Notes under the pieces: model-generated
What the model saw: only the letters and a program-made list of their open reading frames with translations
What the model was told of the DNA's origin: nothing
Databases searched by the model: none
Assembly: GCA_964504985.1 (NCBI GenBank)
Contig: CAZDFU010000003.1
Span: 1 to 64,000 of the forward strand
Origin: CAZDFU01 sp964504985
Lineage (GTDB): Bacteria > Patescibacteriota > Microgenomatia > Daviesbacterales > UBA10151
Reading direction: 5' to 3'
Length of the DNA: 64,000 nucleotides
Shown here: in pieces, positions 59,704 to 64,000 of the stretch
Layout of the letters: every line of letters starts with the position of its first letter
How positions within the stretch are numbered: the stretch's first letter is position 1
Made by a program: the position numbers and the translations under genes

Positions 59704-59731
59704 AGTGTGTTCAATAGGTCTTCTTGAGTAC

Positions 59732-59761
59732 AGTATATATCTCGATCGAGATAGTTGTCAA
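59732..59761 (-). promoter_or_regulatory. Recombinase operon promoter with palindromic operator
   Basis: On the minus strand TTGACA (59761-59756), an 18-base spacer, and TATACT (59737-59732). The spacer is filled by the perfect palindrome TATCTCGATCGAGATA (59738-59753), so a bound protein would block RNA polymerase. A related AACTATCTCGAT site lies at the XRE gene at 63406. Confidence 0.8.
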
Positions 59762-59788
59762 GAGGCAATTTAAGTAGAAAAAAGTCCC

Positions 59789-59832
59789 TACGCGTGGGGA
59801 CAAAATGTGTAAACGCGTTTATACATTTTTAA
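59789..59832. other. Two adjacent CGCG-centred palindromes
   Basis: GTCCC-tacgcgt-GGGGAC and TGTGTAAACGCGTTTATACA, the latter followed by five Ts. The second could terminate rightward transcription. Paired palindromes next to a replication-protein remnant could also be part of an element's origin. The bases from here to 59918 have no gene but contain a TATAAT at about 59902. Confidence 0.45.
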
Positions 59833-59918
59833 GGCTATTTTGAGCCTAATTCTTCAAAAAACACAGACTCTTTATACTTATATAAATATAAGGGGGTGTA
59901 ATATAATCTAAAACAAAG

Positions 59919-60161
59919 ATGTATAACCCTAACCTCTACCCAAGTTCCAATCCTCTGCTCAACCTATTAACTATTAACCTATCTAACATGAAAACATTAC
60001 CACCAATTACTAAAACCCAAAAACAAATAATCTTATTTCTCTATAAATTCCGCTTTTCTACAGTAACCCCACTACAAAAACTTTCAAAGATTTCTCGCTT
60101 TTTTTTAACTACTCAAGATGCTATTAAATTTAGTAACGGGAAAACAAATCAATTGTCTTAA
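59919..60161 (+). pseudogene. Truncated replication-relaxation-like protein
   Basis: An 80-codon frame. From the internal Met it reads MKTLPPITKTQKQIILFLYK followed by FRFSTVTPLQKL, like the winged-helix start of plasmid replication-relaxation proteins found in CPR mobile elements. The sequence then loses the pattern (SRFFLTTQDAIKF) and stops far short of the usual length. Identification is from memory. It may be a remnant or a small unrelated protein. Confidence 0.35.
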
Positions 60162-60228
60162 TACACATTATGCCTATTCATAATTCAAATCATATCTCAG
60201 TGCTTAGAATCTTTGATATACTTCTAGC

Positions 60229-60735
60229 ATGAGTAATATTGAAATAACAACTCTTTCATCTGAAAATTGGGAAGAATACAAAAATCTTAGGTTAACGGCT
60301 CTTAAAGAAAATCCAGAGGCTTTCGGTTTATTGTATGAAGAAGCTAAAGAATACTCTAAAGATAAATGGTTAGACCCTCTTGTAGAAGCAGAAAATGAGG
60401 AAAAATAAATGGATACTTTTTGCAAAGTTAAATGGAAAACTAGTTGGAATGATTAGTGGAAGTGTAATAGATGGAGATACTGTTAAATTAGGTGAGGTAT
60501 TTGTTGCTACGGAGGCAAGAGGTATGGCTCTCGGAAAGAAACTTCTGGAAACTTTAATCAGTAAAATCACTAAATACCCTGAATTAAAAAAAGCTAAAGC
60601 AAAAGTGTTTACAACTCAAAAAGCAGCGTTAATCTATATGAAAGCTTTGGTTTTGAAACATCGGAGACAATTACAGAACACTGGCCAGATGGAAGAACTC
60701 ATGAAACGTTTATAATGTATAAATCTTTACAATAG
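60229..60735 (+). pseudogene. GNAT acetyltransferase with two frameshifts
   Basis: Three frames joined in order give a full GNAT protein. MSNIEITTLSSENWEEY comes first, then WILFAKLNGKLVGMISGSV with LGEVFVATEARGMALGKKLLE (the acetyl-CoA loop), then NLYESFGFETSETITEHW to the stop at 60735. One base appears to be missing in the A-run at 60401-60405 and another near 60624. GNATs acetylate small molecules or proteins. It is decayed, or the assembly has two indel errors. Confidence 0.75.
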
Positions 60736-60858
60736 AGAGGAAAATCAAATATTTGGCAGAAGATAGAGTAATTTTAAAAATTAGCAATTACTTAAACCTT
60801 TTCTATTTATGGTAAATTTTGCCCATGACTCATTCTGCTTATCTTCCCTTCTAAGTAA

Positions 60859-62937
60859 TTAGATTTTTTTATAATATTCTTCAACTCTTTTTGCTATTTC
60901 AGTTAAAGGTAAGCCATTCTCTTTCCCATGTGTTTCTAATTCAGGATCAGTTGGTTCAAATATCCATGATTGAAAGCCTATCATGCCGGGATTATTTTGC
61001 GTGTTTTGGCCTTTATCGTCAATAATCGGTACATCAAAAAGTTTTTTGAAAATGGGAGCAATTCGTTTACCTGAGGCGATATCAAAAGGTTCAAAATCAT
61101 CATCATTAAATTCCCTCTCATGTTCCAAACTATAATCTACAAAATCAGCTACAACTTGCGCAATAATATCTTCTTTTTGCTTATAATCATGTTCACCTCC
61201 TGCGATAAGGTAATTTTGCTGTGCCATTAAAACAATGTCATCCTGCCATAAACCAAAATCAGTTAGATATTTCTGTATGCGATCTCTTGCAGTTGCATCT
61301 GTACAGATAACAACAGTACCTACTTTACGTAACCTATCTAGAAGCTCTTTCGCTTCAGGATTTGGAACTTTCGGCCCATCGTTGTTTATAAGAACATTAT
61401 TTAGATCAACCACAATAGGTTTAGGAATTGTGCGTAATAACTCTAAGGCTTTTTTATCCCAAGCAAAGCCCCTCTTTTCAAAATAACCATTCAATTCAGC
61501 GATAGTACCTTTCAAGTTCTCCTGCTCTGAAGCTTCTTGTTGAGATTCAGCAGGTTTCTCTAAATAAGCCCTAGCAAGTAGCCCGTCTGATACGACACGG
61601 AGCGCAGTATCCTTACCGCCCTCTGTTACTGCCTTCCGTATTCGATCGATATCAGATTCTCTAAAAGAGGCCATGCCAATATGCTGATTTATGATTTCGT
61701 ATAATTCTGGTCTCGCATTCCATAGCATGTCCGCGTGTGCAGAATTAGGCATGATAGCTGAATGAGTAAGTTGAACATCGGACCCCTCTATAAAAGCACC
61801 TAAAAAATTTTCTGGAGGATGAGCATCCTTGGTCAGTACCCCAAGGTATATACCAACTGTTCTTTCGGGGGTTTGTGGAACAAGAGTGATTGGTTCTCTT
61901 CTATAAAGGGCGTTTTGGTGTCCATAAGATGTCTTATGCCAGGTCTGGAAAGTTTCATCATGTTTTGTAAAAAAACGAACTTTCCTTGTAGCATCAAAAA
62001 CACCGTTAACGATGGCCGATTGAGCGAGTAGTTCTGGAGCAGTGTTTGTCTCCCGCTCTTCTTGATCTATAGTTGTTGGTATTTTACTCGATATTTGTTT
62101 CGGTGAAGGACGTACCTGTACTAGATTATAGAAGCTAGGAATGTTCGGGTCAAAGATCAGCTCTAATTGAACACCAAAATCAATCCCTGTTTTTTTAATA
62201 GCAGCAAATAAATCAACAACAAAGGGATTTGCTGCCAAGTCGTTATATCCGAGAAGAGATTTATGAAAGCTTCTGGTGGGAATAATTGGTTCGCCAGTTT
62301 CTGCATCCCAAGCTCCTACACCAGCTTCCGCATCCTCTGTAGCGGATGTAAACGCTCTCCCGCGCTCATTGCCAGAAGCTACTCTGGCAACCACCTTTCC
62401 TTCTAATGAACTATAACCGATGTCTATTACTAAGCCTATCCCTTTAAGTGCATTCTGCACAACAAATGGTATTTCTGGTAATTCGCTACGTTTTTGCGCA
62501 TCTTCAAACTTTCTTCGTGTGTCGTAATCAGTTAAGTTAAAGCTTCTAAATGTACCACTTTGACCATCAAGCCAATCTTCAGTAAGAGAAGAGCTGCGAA
62601 ACATTGCGTTAGGATGAGCGGCAGGATGGACAGATTTAACATCTTTGACTATAGACCACCCGGGCACATCAAGCCCTACACCTGACGAAGATCGTCGAAA
62701 ATTTTCACTAATCATCTTGCAAACTACTAACCCAAAAGCTTTCCCCCCTCCGTTGCGTAACGTATTTTCAAGACCTTCTTTAGTGTGTGGATATCGGGCA
62801 AGTCGAGTAGTAAAAGCATCGAGGTTTGCTTGCGTATACTGCCATCTATCCAAAGCAAACTCTGGCTTTTCTGAGTTTTCTGATTCGTGCCTGACAGCGT
62901 ATTGCTCTGGTGTGGTTGCTGGTTGTGGTTCATTCAT
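60859..62937 (-). CDS. PPDK-type ATP-binding domain fused to a HAD-like domain
   Basis: 692 residues from ATG 62937 (AAAGGTG upstream). Residues 1 to about 300 resemble the PEP-synthase/PPDK N-terminal ATP-grasp region: GGGKAFGL, then FRSSSLTEDWLDGQSGTFRSF and the closing FYNLVQVRPSP. Residues about 300-490 are unassigned. Residues about 525-692 are HAD-like: PIVVDLNNVLIN (motif I with Asn at the second Asp position), VVICTDAT (motif II) and VPIIDDKGQ (motif IV). The PEP/pyruvate swivelling domain is not evident. A cofactor-charging or signalling role is possible, but none can be assigned. Confidence 0.6.
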   Translation of the reverse strand: MNEPQPATTPEQYAVRHESENSEKPEFALDRWQYTQANLDAFTTRLARYPHTKEGLENTLRNGGGKAFGLVVCKMISENFRRSSSGVGLDVPGWSIVKDVKSVHPAAHPNAMFRSSSLTEDWLDGQSGTFRSFNLTDYDTRRKFEDAQKRSELPEIPFVVQNALKGIGLVIDIGYSSLEGKVVARVASGNERGRAFTSATEDAEAGVGAWDAETGEPIIPTRSFHKSLLGYNDLAANPFVVDLFAAIKKTGIDFGVQLELIFDPNIPSFYNLVQVRPSPKQISSKIPTTIDQEERETNTAPELLAQSAIVNGVFDATRKVRFFTKHDETFQTWHKTSYGHQNALYRREPITLVPQTPERTVGIYLGVLTKDAHPPENFLGAFIEGSDVQLTHSAIMPNSAHADMLWNARPELYEIINQHIGMASFRESDIDRIRKAVTEGGKDTALRVVSDGLLARAYLEKPAESQQEASEQENLKGTIAELNGYFEKRGFAWDKKALELLRTIPKPIVVDLNNVLINNDGPKVPNPEAKELLDRLRKVGTVVICTDATARDRIQKYLTDFGLWQDDIVLMAQQNYLIAGGEHDYKQKEDIIAQVVADFVDYSLEHEREFNDDDFEPFDIASGKRIAPIFKKLFDVPIIDDKGQNTQNNPGMIGFQSWIFEPTDPELETHGKENGLPLTEIAKRVEEYYKKI

Positions 62938-63125
62938 ACTCAATACACCTTTAATGATTATACAACACAGTTATAGGTTCTGCAGGAGTAGAGCTTCGGT
63001 TTTTTCAAGATATACGCAGTCCTTGCTATTCCTGATAATAAAAATGATGTTTATAGTATTCCCTCACAACTTCATATATAATTCACATAGAAACTCAACA
63101 GGTGAAGTTTAGAGAAGAAAGGTCC

Positions 63126-63371
63126 TTAGTTTTTGGATCTGTTATTTAAGACTTCTGTGGCTACTTTTTGCATTTCAGTTACCAAAGATTCAATATATTC
63201 TTGGTTATTTATCTTTTCTGGTGTATATTTTGCAACATTTTCTTTAACAATTTCCGTAGTTTTGATGCGATCTGAAACTACTGCATGTAAAGTCTCGCTG
63301 TTTAACGATTCACATAATTCTTTGCAGAATTGATAGTTCGGGTTTGATTGCAAATCATCTGGTACACTCAT
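63126..63371 (-). CDS. Small hypothetical protein divergent from the XRE gene
   Basis: 81 residues, helical and acidic, with two cysteines near the N-terminus (FCKELCESL). Its ATG is preceded by TAGAAT at six bases, a leaderless-type promoter that faces the XRE promoter across 67 bases. Not recognised. Confidence 0.55.
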   Translation of the reverse strand: MSVPDDLQSNPNYQFCKELCESLNSETLHAVVSDRIKTTEIVKENVAKYTPEKINNQEYIESLVTEMQKVATEVLNNRSKN

Positions 63372-63405
63372 GAGGCAATTCTAGCAAAGTCAGACTGTGA
63401 GCGCA

Positions 63406-63429
63406 AACTATCTCGATAAGATGTATAAT
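63406..63429 (+). promoter_or_regulatory. XRE gene promoter with operator half-site
   Basis: AACTATCTCGATAAGATG (63406-63423) abuts TATAAT (63424-63429). Twelve bases (AACTATCTCGAT) match the operator of the recombinase operon, and both sit immediately upstream of the -10 box. Autoregulation by the XRE protein is the simplest reading. Confidence 0.65.
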
Positions 63430-63438
63430 ATAGATGTT

Positions 63439-63627
63439 ATGGGTTTCAAAGAAGATAACGCTAAGAAATTTAAAAAAGCTCGGGAGGATCAGAGTCTTAC
63501 TCAAGCTCAAGTTGCTAAAAGGGCAAAAATAAGCACCAATTACTACGCACGAATTGAGAGAGCTGATCCTGAAGCCAGAGGGAATGTTTTAGATAGAATT
63601 GCGAAGGCTCTAGGGGTAAAGCTATAA
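63439..63627 (+). CDS. XRE-family helix-turn-helix regulator
   Basis: 62 residues, a single HTH_3 domain: FKKAREDQSLTQAQVAKRAKISTNYYARIERAD followed by NVLDRIAKALGV. ATG 63439 lies nine bases after TATAAT and matches the family start. Small Cro-like repressors of this kind control mobile elements. The shared operator points to the recombinase operon as target. Confidence 0.9.
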   Translation: MGFKEDNAKKFKKAREDQSLTQAQVAKRAKISTNYYARIERADPEARGNVLDRIAKALGVKL

Positions 63628-63796
63628 AACTTTCTTTCATCTGAATTTTTTAATATAATACGATTTGGAATAACGAATGCCCTCGGGTGAGTAGTTTTCG
63701 CTTTCTGTCTCCTCTTGCTCTGGGTAAGCAAGCATGATTTTATAAATCCAAGGCAGAAAGTGTTCAAAAGAAAGTCGCTCAGGGGCACTTAAATTC

Positions 63797-63834
63797 TATG
63801 GACGGTTAGCTCAGGAAGAGCGCTTCGCTCTGAT
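63797..63834 (+). other. tRNA-like 5' fragment
   Basis: GGACGGTTAGCTCAGGAAG then AGCGCTTCGCTCTGAT resembles the 5' half of a tRNA (acceptor strand, D arm, start of the anticodon arm), with a short D loop. It stops where tRNA-Val begins. The preceding 63628-63796 holds no gene I can support. Confidence 0.45.
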
Positions 63835-63907
63835 GGAGTCGTAGCTCAGTTGGTAGAGCGTCTGATTTACATTCAGAAGGTCACAGGTTCGAGACCTGTC
63901 GGCTCCA
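63835..63907 (+). tRNA. tRNA-Val(UAC)
   Basis: 73 nt. GGAGTCG pairs with CGGCTCC (one G-U), the D arm is GCTCAGTTGGTAGAGC, the anticodon arm is TCTGA-TTTACAT-TCAGA with anticodon TAC, and the T arm is ACAGG-TTCGAGA-CCTGT. The discriminator is A and CCA is not encoded. Confidence 0.95.
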
Positions 63908-63911
63908 CATT

Positions 63912-63949
63912 CGAAGATGGCGGGGGTTCAAATCCCTCAGTACCCACTT
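63912..63949 (+). other. tRNA-like 3' fragment
   Basis: GGCGGGGGTTCAAATCCCTC then AGTACCCA has the T stem (GGGGG/CCCTC-like), T loop TTCAAAT and a 3' acceptor strand. No matching 5' half (GGGTACT) is found nearby. It looks like a detached tRNA 3' end, as left by integration. Confidence 0.45.
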
Positions 63950-63992
63950 GATTCCAGTGGCACTGCCCTGTGATATACTAAATCTTACTTTT

Positions 63993-64000
63993 ATGTGCGG
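63993..64000 (+). CDS. Start of a gene cut by the window edge
   Basis: TATACT at 63974-63979 and an ATG at 63993 followed by TGC GG. A protein starting Met-Cys-Gly would fit a class II glutamine amidotransferase (GlmS, AsnB or PurF type), whose Cys2 is catalytic. Only the first two and a half codons are visible. Confidence 0.25.

Noticed and set aside
1..64000. Alternative genetic code (UGA as Gly)
   Set aside because: TGA ends several conserved genes (for example atpB, atpF and the CRP-like gene) at normal lengths, and no in-frame TGA was needed to complete a conserved protein.
1..64000. CRISPR array or Cas genes
   Set aside because: No regularly spaced repeats with unique spacers and no Cas-like protein were seen. 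The repeats present are palindromic or simple direct repeats.

Overview
The window is AT-rich bacterial DNA that most likely comes from a Candidate Phyla Radiation bacterium, plausibly Microgenomates. That placement is inferred from gene content. It rests on an archaeal-type tyrosyl-tRNA synthetase, pared-down ThrS, PheT and ATP synthase delta subunits, six tRNA genes without an encoded CCA, many small membrane or secreted proteins of no recognisable family, and many promoters whose -10 box sits 6-12 bases before the start codon. UGA is used as an ordinary stop, so the code is standard.

Layout. 0.07-9.4 kb (minus strand): recG behind an operon with an LCP-like protein, a PP2C phosphatase, a small protein and a Pro/Ala-rich surface protein, then tyrS. 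9.5-13 kb: a membrane protein, a winged-helix protein and an orphan histidine kinase. 13-24.4 kb: the F-type ATP synthase, atpBEFHAGD, with atpC displaced about 5 kb. The gap holds a signal peptidase-CAP fusion bracketed by long direct repeats, a small hypothetical protein, and two divergent beta-carbonic-anhydrase-like proteins. 24.5-29.8 kb: three GT2 glycosyltransferases and three small or secreted proteins, one built of four-cysteine repeats. 30-34.6 kb: an accessory island with a MazEF-like pair between direct repeats, a helicase with a triplicated C-terminal module, an unknown protein and a recombinase remnant next to tRNA-Tyr. 35-38.3 kb: a class A penicillin-binding protein and a VanW-like protein. 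38.3-44.7 kb: the thrS-infC-rpmI-rplT-pheST translation cluster. 44.8-51.9 kb: small proteins, an HTH-PIN toxin-antitoxin pair, a phytoene-synthase-like protein, gatD-murT, a lysozyme-like protein and yvcK. 52-57.6 kb: a membrane glycosyltransferase, a CRP/FNR-family regulator and a large duplicated surface protein that look like one small regulon. 57.8-64 kb: an accessory region beginning with a large serine recombinase whose 3' end lies inside tRNA-Leu(GAG). It continues with decayed genes, a PPDK-like/HAD fusion, an XRE regulator and tRNA-Val.

Three themes cut across the window. First, short palindromic repeats sit inside coding sequences (atpA, gatD, murT, pheS, a glycosyltransferase and a 62-residue ORF), adding in-frame peptides. 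Second, promoters often imply leaderless or nearly leaderless mRNAs. Third, local regulatory circuits can be read directly: TGTAA-N6-TTACA sites at identical spacing upstream of two envelope genes beside a CRP-like gene, and a shared TATCTCGAT operator at the recombinase operon and the XRE gene. The least described candidates are the carbonic-anhydrase-like pair inside the atp locus, the shared N-terminal domain of the PP2C and LCP proteins, and the CRP-linked surface regulon. No CRISPR array, rRNA gene or intact insertion sequence was seen.
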